Shown in pieces: positions 16,721 to 25,399 of a DNA stretch of 63,210 nucleotides; within the stretch, counting starts at the first letter, position 1, and the number at the start of each line of letters is the position of its first letter. Source of the stretch: Clostridiales bacterium (GTDB taxonomy: Bacteria > Bacillota > Sulfobacillia > CADDZV01); NCBI GenBank assembly GCA_902812875.1, contig CADDZV010000002.1, forward strand, positions 43,318 to 106,527, written 5' to 3'. The notes beneath the pieces are model-generated. The model was not told the origin of the DNA and did not search any database. It worked only from the letters and a program-made list of their open reading frames with translations. The position numbers were made by a program, and so were the translations under genes.

Positions 16721-18787
16721 CTAAGGCGACCCCGAGTCCGTGGACCGGCCAGACAGCCACGCGATCACGTCGTCAAGGCGGGAGGCGGGGGCGCAATACA
16801 GCAAGACCCGATCGTCCGCCTGGAGCACGGTGTCACCATGCGGGATACGCACTTCCCCCCCGTGCTGGACCGACACCACCACGCACTCCCTCGGAAGCCG
16901 CACCTCCGCCAGCGTCAGACCAAGCACGGGCGACTGCGACCGGATGATGGCCTCGCCAAAACCACCGCGGTTGCCATAATCTTCCCGCAGCTGCCTGGTC
17001 TTGAAGCCGGTTTCGAGGCTGACCAGCGTCTGGGTCGAATAGGCCCGCATGATGCTCTCGGGCGTTACGACCCCAAGAAAGCCCTCATCATCGGAAGTAG
17101 CGTCGATAACCGGCAGGGCAGGCAAATCGTATAGCGTAAGTAGGCGCATGGCCTCTTCCAGACTGTAATGCTGATCTACAGACACAAAATCGCGGCGGAT
17201 AAACTCGTCAACGGGACTTTGCCGTGTGTCATCCCCCGCCACGGCACGAAGGTCGTTCAGGCCGGCCAAACCAACCACCTGACGGCCGTCCTGTACCACC
17301 ACGACGCCTGCCTCCGCCGTTTCAATGGCTTCAATCGCCTGTGCGACCGTCGTTTGGCCGCCCACTACGACGCATGGCGCCAGGGCAGCCTTGACCGGGA
17401 TGCGCTCGGTCATGCGCACGTCTGTGCCACGCAAGATCACCAAACCCCGCCGTGCAAGGCGTACAGTGAACATGGAGTCCCGGAATATCGATCCGTGCAG
17501 CAGGTAGGCCACGGAACAGGCTGCCATCACACCAGTCGTAATACGGTAGTCGCCAGTCATTTCGAGCACGATCGTCACCGCCGTCAGGGGTGCCTGGGCT
17601 GAGGCTGCAAACACGGCTCCCATGCCCGTCACAGCATAGACCGCCGGCGACGTCATCCAATTAGGAAAGAGAATGTGCCCGATGCCGCCAAAGGTACCGC
17701 CCAGCATGGCGCCCAGGTACAGGGACGGGGCCAGCACCCCTCCGGTGCCTCCGGCACCGAGGGTGAGAACGGTGGCCACGAATTTTGCAACCAAAAGTAT
17801 TGCCATGAGGCCAATAGCCATTTTCCCCGCCGTGGCGTCCTCGATGGCTTTATAGCCAACCCCCAGGACATCGGGCAGAACCAACCCCAATAATCCGACC
17901 ACGGCCCCGCCGACAAGCGGAGTTAGCCACCAGGGCCAGTGGAGGTTTTCGAAGAAATCTTCGCCCATGGTTAACCCGCGGGTATACAGAAGACCAACCG
18001 CACCAGCGAGAATGCCCAAAAGCAACATGGCTCCGAGTTCGGTCGGATGGACCACCGTATAAGCAGGGGTGGGCGTCACGAGCCCCGGGCCTTCCAGGCG
18101 CTCGAAAAGCGTGGTACCGACCAGCGCGGACACAAACACCGGCACCACGGCTCCCATGGCATAACTACCCAGTATGACCTCGAGCCCAAAGAAGGCTCCC
18201 GCGATCGGAGCCTTGAACGTGGCCGCGATACCGGCGGCGGAGCCGCAGGCCAGCAAAAGCGATACATATCTGTCAGGCAAACGCAGAAGCTGGGCGAAAA
18301 GTGACCCGAACGCTCCGCCGATTTGTGCAATCGGCCCTTCCGGGCCTGCCGACCCTCCCGAGCCGATGGTCACCGCCGGCAGGACGGTGCCGAAAACCGC
18401 CACCGGCCAGCGAAGACGCCCGCCGTGCAGGGCCAAAGCTTCCAGAAGCTGTGGCACACCGTGGCCTTTCACTTCCTTGGCTAAAAACGTGGTACTGGCC
18501 ACCACGATGAAAATCCCAGCGGCCGGGCTCAAAACCCGGAACAGGGCGGTACGCCAGGGCACGCCACCGCCGGCGGCCCCAGTTGCCCGTGCGAAGACCA
18601 GGCCGGCGGCACCGATCATCCAGTGGAAAAGGTAAGCACCGAGCCCTCCGATAATTCCAGCCACGACCGCCAGCACGACAACGAAAAAGGCCTCTTCCAA
18701 GGGTCCATGCTGGACTACTCTCTCCAGGTCAAGCCCGAATCGCCTGGCGGCTTCACCGCGACCGTTTACCACCGATTTCCCTGCCAT
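16721..18787 (-). CDS. CLC-family chloride channel/antiporter with CBS and TrkA-C domains
   Basis: This 688-residue protein has a CLC transport core of about 430 residues. The anion-selectivity loops are GSGGSAGPEGP and AAGIAATFKAPIAG, with GAGGTGGVLAPSLYLGAMLGG further on. Two CBS domains follow (around RMTERIPVKAALAP and VDEFIRRDFVSVDQHYSLEEAMRLL), then a C-terminal RCK/TrkA-C domain (VLGLTLAEVRLPRECVVVSVQHGG). Such fusions are regulated by nucleotides at the CBS sites. ATG at 18785-18787 is taken because the family begins near there; the SD is weak. Whether it is a channel or an H+/Cl- exchanger cannot be read with certainty. Confidence 0.88.
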   Translation of the reverse strand: MAGKSVVNGRGEAARRFGLDLERVVQHGPLEEAFFVVVLAVVAGIIGGLGAYLFHWMIGAAGLVFARATGAAGGGVPWRTALFRVLSPAAGIFIVVASTTFLAKEVKGHGVPQLLEALALHGGRLRWPVAVFGTVLPAVTIGSGGSAGPEGPIAQIGGAFGSLFAQLLRLPDRYVSLLLACGSAAGIAATFKAPIAGAFFGLEVILGSYAMGAVVPVFVSALVGTTLFERLEGPGLVTPTPAYTVVHPTELGAMLLLGILAGAVGLLYTRGLTMGEDFFENLHWPWWLTPLVGGAVVGLLGLVLPDVLGVGYKAIEDATAGKMAIGLMAILLVAKFVATVLTLGAGGTGGVLAPSLYLGAMLGGTFGGIGHILFPNWMTSPAVYAVTGMGAVFAASAQAPLTAVTIVLEMTGDYRITTGVMAACSVAYLLHGSIFRDSMFTVRLARRGLVILRGTDVRMTERIPVKAALAPCVVVGGQTTVAQAIEAIETAEAGVVVVQDGRQVVGLAGLNDLRAVAGDDTRQSPVDEFIRRDFVSVDQHYSLEEAMRLLTLYDLPALPVIDATSDDEGFLGVVTPESIMRAYSTQTLVSLETGFKTRQLREDYGNRGGFGEAIIRSQSPVLGLTLAEVRLPRECVVVSVQHGGEVRIPHGDTVLQADDRVLLYCAPASRLDDVIAWLSGRSTDSGSP

Positions 18788-18834
18788 GCTTTTTGTGCGC
18801 ACCTCGTAAATGCAATTTTCTGCCCGGCAGTGCT

Positions 18835-19257
18835 TCAGTTCTTCGCCGCCGACCCACGCCGGTCGAGGTAGCCCTGTAAGATGAGGACAGCAGACACTTT
18901 GTCGACGACGTCGCGTCGCCGGCGCCGGCTGACGCCACTCTCGATGAGGGCTTGTTCCGCCACCCGCGTGGTCAAGCGCTCGTCGTAAAGGTGGACAGGA
19001 ACGTGGAAACGGATGGCAAGCTCGCGGGCAAAAAGTTCGGCCCGCTCCGCCTGCGGGCCGCGCGTTCCGTTCATGTTGAGGGGCAGGCCAACGACGACAT
19101 CCCCGACGCCGTATTCTTTTATGTACGCCTCCAGCCGGGACCACAGGACATCTTCCCTGGCCGGTACCACGGAAAGAGGCTGCGCCAGCACGCCGTCCGG
19201 GTCCGATATGGCCAAACCGACATGCGCTTCGCCCAGATCGACGCCAAGTACCCTCAA
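18835..19257 (-). CDS. ruvX: Holliday junction resolvase-like / pre-16S rRNA nuclease
   Basis: A 140-residue YqgF/RuvX family RNase H-fold nuclease that processes the 5-prime end of pre-16S rRNA. It has VLGVDLGEAHVGLAISDPDG (first catalytic Asp), VVGLPLNMNGTRGPQAE and VHLYDERLTT. The start is TTG at 19255-19257, preceded by CAGGAGGA 7 nt upstream and overlapping the rhomboid stop (TTGA). Nearness to alaS is the conserved Bacillota arrangement. Confidence 0.92.
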   Translation of the reverse strand: MRVLGVDLGEAHVGLAISDPDGVLAQPLSVVPAREDVLWSRLEAYIKEYGVGDVVVGLPLNMNGTRGPQAERAELFARELAIRFHVPVHLYDERLTTRVAEQALIESGVSRRRRRDVVDKVSAVLILQGYLDRRGSAAKN

Positions 19258-19952
19258 TAGTAGTCCTCCTGCCGGTGCGGGCGGAACAGGGCCAATAGGA
19301 TGATGCCCGCCGCAAAGCCGCCCACGTGTGCCCACCAGGCCACCACGTCCCCGCCCACCGGGACCGCACCCAGCGAAACCACTCCGTTCAGGAGCTGCAA
19401 CCCAAACCACAGTATCAAGAATAGCACTGCTGGTACTGGCACAAACAGCGGAAATATCCCGATCGGTATCAGCGAGATCACGCGCGCTCGGGGAAAGCTT
19501 ACGAGATAGGCTCCGAGCACCCCCGCAATGGCCCCACTGGCACCGATGGTAGGGCCGGTGGCACCAGGGTTAGCCCATACTTGCATCATGCCGCCAGCCA
19601 CCCCGGCTCCGAGGTAGAGCAAAAGATACCGGAAATGCCCGAGCCTGTCTTCCACGTTATCTCCAAACACCCACAAATAGAGCATATTGCCGATGAGGTG
19701 CAGCCACGAACCATGAAGGAAAATGTATGTGAGCAGCGGTAAAAGCCTCTCCCACTTGCCTGTGACCAGTAAGGTCCAGTACGATGCCCCGGCAAAACGG
19801 GCCGGCACCAGGCCCCACTGCATAAAAAGCTGGTTCTGGGCCCTTGGTCCCAAGCTCGCCTCATAGAGAAAGATGAGCGTGCTTGCCAGGATGATCAGGT
19901 AGTTCATCACGGCCGGGCGCCGTGACGGTATGTCATCGTGCAACGGGATCAA
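19254..19952 (-). CDS. Rhomboid-family intramembrane serine protease
   Basis: A 232-residue protein with about six membrane helices. The catalytic serine is in GPTIGASGAIAGVLGAY and the histidine in WAHVGGFAAG. The HGSWLHLIGNMLYLWVFG loop with its HxxxN motif is typical of rhomboids. The start is TTG at 19950-19952, 8 nt after GGAGG. It lies between alaS and ruvX, which is not the Bacillus arrangement. The substrate is unknown. Confidence 0.92.
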   Translation of the reverse strand: MIPLHDDIPSRRPAVMNYLIILASTLIFLYEASLGPRAQNQLFMQWGLVPARFAGASYWTLLVTGKWERLLPLLTYIFLHGSWLHLIGNMLYLWVFGDNVEDRLGHFRYLLLYLGAGVAGGMMQVWANPGATGPTIGASGAIAGVLGAYLVSFPRARVISLIPIGIFPLFVPVPAVLFLILWFGLQLLNGVVSLGAVPVGGDVVAWWAHVGGFAAGIILLALFRPHRQEDYY

Positions 19953-19985
19953 AGGCCCACCTCCCCTCCCCCGCCCGCAAGAGCG

Positions 19986-22652
19986 TTAAAGATTCCCCTG
20001 GGTCAGCATGGTGCGAACAAACTCCACGCCTGCGGCTAGGGCCGCCTGGGCACGCCCAGCATCGCGGGCACCGGCCTGGGCGAGATCGGGACGCCCGCCC
20101 CCCTGTCCGCCCGCCGCTTCTGCCACTACCCGGACGATCTGTCCGGCGTGCACGCCGCGCTTGACCAGATCGGGGGTGACCGCGCACAAGAAGTTTACCC
20201 GTTCTTGGTCGCTCCCTGCCAGAATAACCACTGCCGAGCCCGCCAGGGAACGCACAAAGTCGGCCAGGCGCCGCAAGGCCTCTGGGCTGCCCGCGGTCGT
20301 CTGTGCCCCCACCACCGCCACCCCGTCGACACGTTCGGCCCCGGCCACGATGCCGGCGGCCTCGTTCTGCCAAAGCCTTTCGCGGAGGGCGGCAATTTCG
20401 TTGTCTTTCGCCCGCAGGCTCTCCTGCAGCTCACGCAGCCTTGTTACGAGATCGCCCGGGCCCGCGCGCAGAACTGAACCGGCCGAAGAGAGCGTCCTTT
20501 CGAGTCCGCGGGCAAACTGTAGTGTCCCTTGGCCAGACACGGCTTCGATCCGCCTTAGGCCGGCGCCCACAGAGGATTCGCTCGTGATCATGACGAGTCC
20601 GATATCGCCGGTTCGCCGCACGTGCGTGCCACCACAAAGCTCGAGGCTGAAGTCCCCGACCTTTACCACGCGGACACGCTCCCCGTATTTCTCATCGAAC
20701 AAGGCCATGGCGCCCATAGCCCGTCCTTGCTCATACGACGTTTCGACGGTTTCCACCGGCAGATTCTGCAGGACAATCTCCGCCACCAGATCCTCCACCT
20801 GGGCAAGTTGTTCCGCACTGACGGGATCCGGATGGGTGAAGTCGAACCGCAGCCGATCCGGTGCCACGAGGCTGCCTGCCTGGTGGACATGCTCACCGAG
20901 TACCCGGCGCAGGGCAGCGTGCAAAAGGTGTGTCGCCGTGTGATTGCGCGCCGTCGCTGCCCGCCGGTCGCCATCGACTTCGCAAGATACCGTTTCTCCA
21001 GGGCTGATGACACCCTCCACCACCGTGAGCTCGTGCCAGATGTGGCCGCCGCGGGTTTTGTGGACGTCCTCGACCACTGCCCGCCCGCGCGGACCGGCCA
21101 CGTGCCCAGTGTCGGCCACCTGACCGCCGCTTTCAGCGTAGAACGGGGTCACGTCAAGCAGGGCGAGCACGGTGCTGCCGGCTTCCGCCTGGGGAATGTC
21201 CTCCCCGGTCTCGGGAGCCCATATACGCAACACACGTGCCTGGGTCCGGGTCGTTTCGTATCCCACAAACACCGTAGGGGGCAAGTTGGCCGGCATGGCA
21301 GGCTCGGTGAAGGCCCCGCCGCCTGCCCGCGCCGCCCGCGCCCTCTGTCGTTGCGCTTCCATGGCCCTGGCAAAGCCCTCATGGTCAAGCCGCAGGTTGT
21401 GCTCGATCGCCATGTCCTCCATGATGTCGATGGGGAAACCGTACGTGTCGTACAACATGAACACGTCCTCGCCGGGTATGGTGTCGCCGCCGGCGGCCTC
21501 CACGCGTGCCACCACCTGGTCGGCCCTTGCCATGCCCTCGGAGAGGGTGGCCGCAAACCGCTCCTCCTCGCGGCGGATCACGTCCCGCACGTAATCCTGG
21601 TTGGCTGCCAGCTCTGGATAGGCGTCCTTCATCAGGTCAGCGACCACCGGGACAAGGGTGTGCATGAACGGCTCCCGCAGCCCCAGTTTCTGTCCGAACC
21701 GCGACGCCCGCCGCAGGATCCGCCGCAGCACATAGCCGCGCCCCTCGTTCGAAGGCACCACGCCGTCGGCGATGATGAATGAAACCGAGCGGATGTGGTC
21801 GGCGATCACCCGGAAGGGAAAGCCGCTGGGATCGGGAAAGTCGCGGTATTTGACGCCGCTCAGACGTTCCACCGCACTGACGATCGGCCGAAGGAGGTCG
21901 GTCTCGTAAATGCTCTCGGTACCCTCAATGATCGACGTGATCCGCTCGAGCCCCATGCCGGTGTCGATGCTGGGCCGCGGCAGGGGTGTAAGGTTGCCCG
22001 CAGCGTCGCGATCGTATTGCATGAAAACGAGGTTCCACAGCTCCCGCCAGCGGTCGCAGTCGCAGGCGCCGATAGCACAGACGGGCGCATCGCAGCGGTG
22101 CTCGACGCCGCGGTCGTAAATGATCTCGCTGCAGGGACCGCACGGGCCGGTGTCGCCCATGGACCAGAAGTTGTCCTTTTCCCCCAGGCGAACGATGCGC
22201 TCAGCTGGTACGCCCACTTCTTCGTGCCAGATGCGAGCGGCCTCATCGTCGTCCCGGTAGACCGTCACCCACAGGCGATCCGGATCCAGGCCAACCTCGC
22301 CGGTGAGAAACTCCCAGGCGTAGCGGATGGCGTCTCGCTTGAAATAGTCACCGAAACTGAAATTGCCCAGCATTTCGAAGAAGGTATTGTGCCGGGCCGT
22401 GCGACCTACGCTGTCGAGGTCGTTATGCTTGCCGCCGGCCCGCACGCACTTCTGGGCGGTGGTGGCACGCGTGTACGGCCGTTTCTCCCGCCCCAAAAAC
22501 ACGTCCTTGAACTGCACCATGCCGGCGTTGGTGAACAAAAGTGTGGGGTCGCCGGCCGGCACCAGGCTGGACGAGGCCACCACCTGGTGGCCATGGCGGG
22601 CGAAAAAATCGAGAAAACGCTGGCGTAGCTCCGGGCCTGTGGCCTTGATCAT
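19986..22652 (-). CDS. alaS: Alanyl-tRNA synthetase
   Basis: This 888-residue enzyme charges tRNA-Ala. The class II catalytic core starts at GPELRQRFLDFFARHGHQVV, with LLFTNAGMVQFKDVFLG. The editing domain has HTATHLLHAALRRVLGEHVHQAGSLV (HxxxH zinc ligands) and CGGTHVRRTGDIG. A C-Ala/DHHA1 region ends in GGGRPDLAQAGARD. ATG at 22650-22652 follows GGGGAGG; the reading frame that extends 50 codons upstream is T-box leader. Regulation is by the T-box riboswitch immediately upstream. Confidence 0.97.
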   Translation of the reverse strand: MIKATGPELRQRFLDFFARHGHQVVASSSLVPAGDPTLLFTNAGMVQFKDVFLGREKRPYTRATTAQKCVRAGGKHNDLDSVGRTARHNTFFEMLGNFSFGDYFKRDAIRYAWEFLTGEVGLDPDRLWVTVYRDDDEAARIWHEEVGVPAERIVRLGEKDNFWSMGDTGPCGPCSEIIYDRGVEHRCDAPVCAIGACDCDRWRELWNLVFMQYDRDAAGNLTPLPRPSIDTGMGLERITSIIEGTESIYETDLLRPIVSAVERLSGVKYRDFPDPSGFPFRVIADHIRSVSFIIADGVVPSNEGRGYVLRRILRRASRFGQKLGLREPFMHTLVPVVADLMKDAYPELAANQDYVRDVIRREEERFAATLSEGMARADQVVARVEAAGGDTIPGEDVFMLYDTYGFPIDIMEDMAIEHNLRLDHEGFARAMEAQRQRARAARAGGGAFTEPAMPANLPPTVFVGYETTRTQARVLRIWAPETGEDIPQAEAGSTVLALLDVTPFYAESGGQVADTGHVAGPRGRAVVEDVHKTRGGHIWHELTVVEGVISPGETVSCEVDGDRRAATARNHTATHLLHAALRRVLGEHVHQAGSLVAPDRLRFDFTHPDPVSAEQLAQVEDLVAEIVLQNLPVETVETSYEQGRAMGAMALFDEKYGERVRVVKVGDFSLELCGGTHVRRTGDIGLVMITSESSVGAGLRRIEAVSGQGTLQFARGLERTLSSAGSVLRAGPGDLVTRLRELQESLRAKDNEIAALRERLWQNEAAGIVAGAERVDGVAVVGAQTTAGSPEALRRLADFVRSLAGSAVVILAGSDQERVNFLCAVTPDLVKRGVHAGQIVRVVAEAAGGQGGGRPDLAQAGARDAGRAQAALAAGVEFVRTMLTQGNL

Positions 22653-22689
22653 GGTAAAACCTCCCCGTATAAAATCGGAGTCAGAAATA

Positions 22690-22990
22690 AAAAAACCTCG
22701 TCCGTTCAGGGACGAGGTTTTTTGCCCCGTGGTACCACCCTGCTTACCACGAGAAGCCCGGTCGGCTGCCCCGTGGTCGCTCTGAGCTCCGGCCGCCACC
22801 ACCGGGTAGTGGGCGGCAAGAGCACGGGCTGTATCGGGCCCACCCGGGCTTTGAGCCGGCTGTCACCGGCTCGCTGCCGGCTCGGGAGCTGGCCTGCCAC
22901 TGGGACCACCGAGGACCTTGCAGCCGGGGGGTCCTCTCTCTGAAGGCAATCCTCTTGTGCTTGGGCTCCTTCATGGCCTTGCCGTATACG
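22690..22990 (-). ncRNA. T-box riboswitch controlling alaS
   Basis: The minus-strand leader contains the T-box antiterminator sequence AGGGTGGTACCACGG. An intrinsic terminator follows it: AACCTCGTCC, a loop, GGACGAGGTTTTTTT. The UGGU bulge would pair with the NCCA end of tRNA-Ala (discriminator A). Upstream, ATGAAGGAG and CAGAGAGAGG with GGCTGCAAGG match the conserved stem I elements. A GCC triplet at 22891-22893, in AGGCCAGCTCC, is my candidate alanine specifier codon. Uncharged tRNA-Ala should prevent termination and induce alaS. Confidence 0.93.
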
Positions 22991-22996
22991 CGCCGG

Positions 22997-23026
22997 ATTA
23001 TAGCCGGGCCTGCCAAGCCGTGTCAA
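22997..23026 (-). promoter_or_regulatory. Sigma-A promoter of the alaS T-box transcript
   Basis: Perfect TTGACA and TATAAT elements with 18 bp spacing on the minus strand lie just upstream of the T-box leader. The 217 bp between this promoter and the PerM-family gene at 23244 hold no gene that I can support. They contain an imperfect GGACCCACC...GGAGGGTCC inverted repeat and AT-richer sequence. Confidence 0.85.
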
Positions 23027-23243
23027 CGTCGCGCGTTGCCTCACAAAAAAGGTACTCGAAATCACATCGTTGTCTCAAAAGAAAAAGATATCTAACTACT
23101 AGTGATTTATGGGCCAAGACCCACGACCATAGGGCTATCGTGGATTATCTTGAACGCGGACCCTCCTTCACCAGGAGGTCAATAGGTGGGTCCGGCGAGG
23201 TTCCATGGGGTTGTGCGCCCTAGCAAAGGGTTCTCACCTCTAC

Positions 23244-24401
23244 CTACAACCTCACATCATCACAGCCGGCATCAGCAGTCTCGTCGTCCGGCGGCGTAGT
23301 TTCGGCTTTCGGCCGCAGGTCCCGGATGTCCACCTGAACAAACTTTGTGTAAAGGTATTGCACGGTCACTTTGACCACTCCGGCCAGCGGCACTGCCAGC
23401 AGCATGCCCAACACGCCACCCACACGGGCACCGGCCAGCAGTGCGAACACGACGGTGAGTGGGTGCAGGCCCATGGACGAACCGATCACGTGCGGTGCGA
23501 TGACGGCTCCTTCCGCCTGCTGGATGACCACATACGCCACCGCTGTCCACACGGCGAGCTGGCGGGATTGCAAAAAGGCGATGCCAATGCCAGGCACGGC
23601 GGCCAAAATGGGGCCAAAATATGGCACAAATTCGGCACTGCCAGCCACGATGCCCAGAAGGGCAGCGTACCGCACGCCTATCGCCGAAAGCGCAAGCCCT
23701 GTTAGGCTTCCGATGATGAGGGCCAGTACAGCCTGCCCGCGGATCCATCCCCCCACCGCGCGGTCGATCTCCGCGGCGAGCCCGAGCACCTCCGGGCGTA
23801 TGCGGCGCGGTATGAGGCTCACCAGGGTGGACCGTATCGACTCCCAGTCGCGAAGGATATAAAAGGCCAGCACTGGCGCCACGACTGCCTCCCACATACC
23901 AAAAAGCAGTCCCGGAATACCAGCCATCACTTTGCCGAGCGCCTTTTCCACGTCTGCAGATATCCCAGACACCACACTGTCGGCCGCCGCCGCCAGCTCG
24001 GCAGGCAAGAAGGAGTGATAGCGCGACTGCACGGTCAAAAGGTACTGCCGGGCGGCAAATGTGTATTCAGGCAGCGCCGCTGCGAGACGGGAGATTTCAG
24101 AGAAAAGTATGGGCGAAATGATCAGCACAAACGTTGCGACAATACCGCCAGCCAACAGGTATAACGCAATGATGCCAAGCGGCCGCGGGATATAGTGCTT
24201 TTCAAGCCAGGCTACCGGCCGGCCGAATAGATAGGCAATGGCAGCCGCCACCGCAAAAGGAACGACGACGGACCGGACGGCCCATATGACAACCAGGACG
24301 GCGACTGCTGCCAGTATCGCAATCGCCGCCCTCCATAGCCGGCGGTTACCCAGGCATTGCCACCAGCCACGTCTCGTATTTTCACCGGGCCAGTTCGTCA
24401 A
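23244..24401 (-). CDS. AI-2E transporter family (PerM/YrrI-like) membrane protein
   Basis: A 385-residue polytopic protein of the UPF0118/AI-2E transporter family. It has N-terminal helices (AIAILAAVAVLVVIWAVRSVVVPF and IAYLFGRPVAWLEKHYIPR), a long extracytoplasmic loop, and conserved GLLFGMWEAVVAPVLAFYILRDW. FVPYFGPILAAVPG and the C-terminal VIGSSMGLHPLTVVFALLAGARVGGVLGMLLAVP are the strongest family blocks. The Bacillus relative yrrI also lies next to alaS. The substrate is unknown; some relatives are Na+/H+ antiporters. Confidence 0.88.
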   Translation of the reverse strand: MTNWPGENTRRGWWQCLGNRRLWRAAIAILAAVAVLVVIWAVRSVVVPFAVAAAIAYLFGRPVAWLEKHYIPRPLGIIALYLLAGGIVATFVLIISPILFSEISRLAAALPEYTFAARQYLLTVQSRYHSFLPAELAAAADSVVSGISADVEKALGKVMAGIPGLLFGMWEAVVAPVLAFYILRDWESIRSTLVSLIPRRIRPEVLGLAAEIDRAVGGWIRGQAVLALIIGSLTGLALSAIGVRYAALLGIVAGSAEFVPYFGPILAAVPGIGIAFLQSRQLAVWTAVAYVVIQQAEGAVIAPHVIGSSMGLHPLTVVFALLAGARVGGVLGMLLAVPLAGVVKVTVQYLYTKFVQVDIRDLRPKAETTPPDDETADAGCDDVRL

Positions 24402-24579
24402 CCGCTTCGGCCATCAGACGCGATCCCCGCCACAAGCGCCGGACGCGCCCGGCAATGCCGCGGCTCGTGTTTCGCGCGCGCCGGATGGCCTCATTTTCCG
24501 GCTCTGGACCCCACATCATGAAGGCGACAGCGCCCAGAAACACCCCAAGAGCCATGCCTGTCCAAAAGCTGCTACGCAT
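24382..24579 (-). CDS. Small YtxH-like membrane-anchored protein
   Basis: A 65-residue protein with one N-terminal helix (FWTGMALGVFLGAVAFMMW), followed by a basic, helical tail rich in arginine (IAGRVRRLWRGSRLMAEAVDEL). This layout resembles YtxH-type stress proteins. ATG at 24577-24579 lies 8 nt after AAGGGG. The alternative GTG at 24586-24588 overlaps the preceding stop. It overlaps the start of the PerM-family gene by 20 bp. Function is not known. Confidence 0.65.
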   Translation of the reverse strand: MRSSFWTGMALGVFLGAVAFMMWGPEPENEAIRRARNTSRGIAGRVRRLWRGSRLMAEAVDELAR

Positions 24580-24584
24580 CACAC

Positions 24585-24800
24585 TCACCCCTTGGTATCA
24601 GTCTTCTCCGTATCCCAGGAGCCCTCCACGGCCTTCAGGCCGCCTTCCTGGTCGATGGCGAACACCCGAAAGCTGTCGCGGAAGCGGTGAAATTCCACAA
24701 AGCAGGTCCAGCAAAAAAACTGGTTGGTTCCCAGTTTGCCGACGAGCTTTTGCCCGCAGACCGGGCACCGCGTAGCGGTCAATGGTTCCGTTGCCGACAA
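24585..24800 (-). CDS. Small zinc-ribbon protein
   Basis: A 71-residue protein with two CxxC pairs (RCPVCGQKLVG and FFCWTCFVEFHRF) forming a likely zinc ribbon. About 30 residues of ordinary sequence (FRVFAIDQEGGLKAVEGSW) follow. The start is TTG at 24798-24800, 6 nt after AAGGTGG. It lies between the PRC-barrel gene and the YtxH-like gene in the mnmA operon. No function is recognised. Confidence 0.7.
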   Translation of the reverse strand: MSATEPLTATRCPVCGQKLVGKLGTNQFFCWTCFVEFHRFRDSFRVFAIDQEGGLKAVEGSWDTEKTDTKG

Positions 24801-24817
24801 TTGATACCACCTTGCTT

Positions 24818-25351
24818 TTAGCTTGCCGGTTCACCCGGATACACGATGACAACGCCGCCCGGCTGAATGGTCATGCGCCCCTGGGGCCGGAGAAACGAAC
24901 GGCCGTTGATCAGGTCCTCGATCACGCTGTGCGATATCTCGTAGCCCACTACGCGGCCCGTCTCGCGCTCGAAAACGATGTCCGAGACAAGCCCGATCTC
25001 GATGCCCTCTTCCGTGATCGCCCGCTGCCCGAGAATCCGCCACTCCCGCCCGTCTGCCCCTGAAGACGGGTCACTGTCCTGGCGGTCACTGTGCCGGCGG
25101 CCAGGCAACCGCGTGGCGGCCGACGCGCCGCCCACGAGCACACCTTCCGGCCTGATGTCTTGCACATCCTCCCAGGCCACGAGGTGGCGCGGACTCCCGC
25201 CAGGAACATCAGAGAACAGAAAAGCCACCACTTGGCCTTTCTCCGGGTCGATCGCCAGCTCTGTTACATACAGCCGCTGGGCACCGATTCCGCTGAAGAC
25301 AAGCGGCAAACCGAGGATGTCGCGGCGCCGCAAAAGATCGCACCGGGTCAT
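24818..25351 (-). CDS. PRC-barrel domain protein (YrrD-like)
   Basis: A 177-residue protein with two PRC-barrel modules. The first (MTRCDLLRRRDILGLPLV) continues into the TELAIDPEKGQVVAFLFSD strand. The second (EEGIEIGLVSDIVFERETGRVVGYEIS) follows a variable Arg/Ser/Asp-rich linker. It occupies the position of yrrD downstream of mnmA in Bacillus. PRC-barrels occur in RimM and in photosynthetic reaction centre H subunits; no function is established for this branch. Confidence 0.85.
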   Translation of the reverse strand: MTRCDLLRRRDILGLPLVFSGIGAQRLYVTELAIDPEKGQVVAFLFSDVPGGSPRHLVAWEDVQDIRPEGVLVGGASAATRLPGRRHSDRQDSDPSSGADGREWRILGQRAITEEGIEIGLVSDIVFERETGRVVGYEISHSVIEDLINGRSFLRPQGRMTIQPGGVVIVYPGEPAS

Positions 25352-25399
25352 AGCGAAGATAGTGTGCGCGGATTACGCTGGATTCATGAAGGCGTGCAA

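Noticed and set aside
22653-22802. N-terminal extension of alaS by 50 residues
   Set aside because: This stretch is the T-box antiterminator and terminator, and the conserved AlaRS N-terminus starts at the ATG at 22652.
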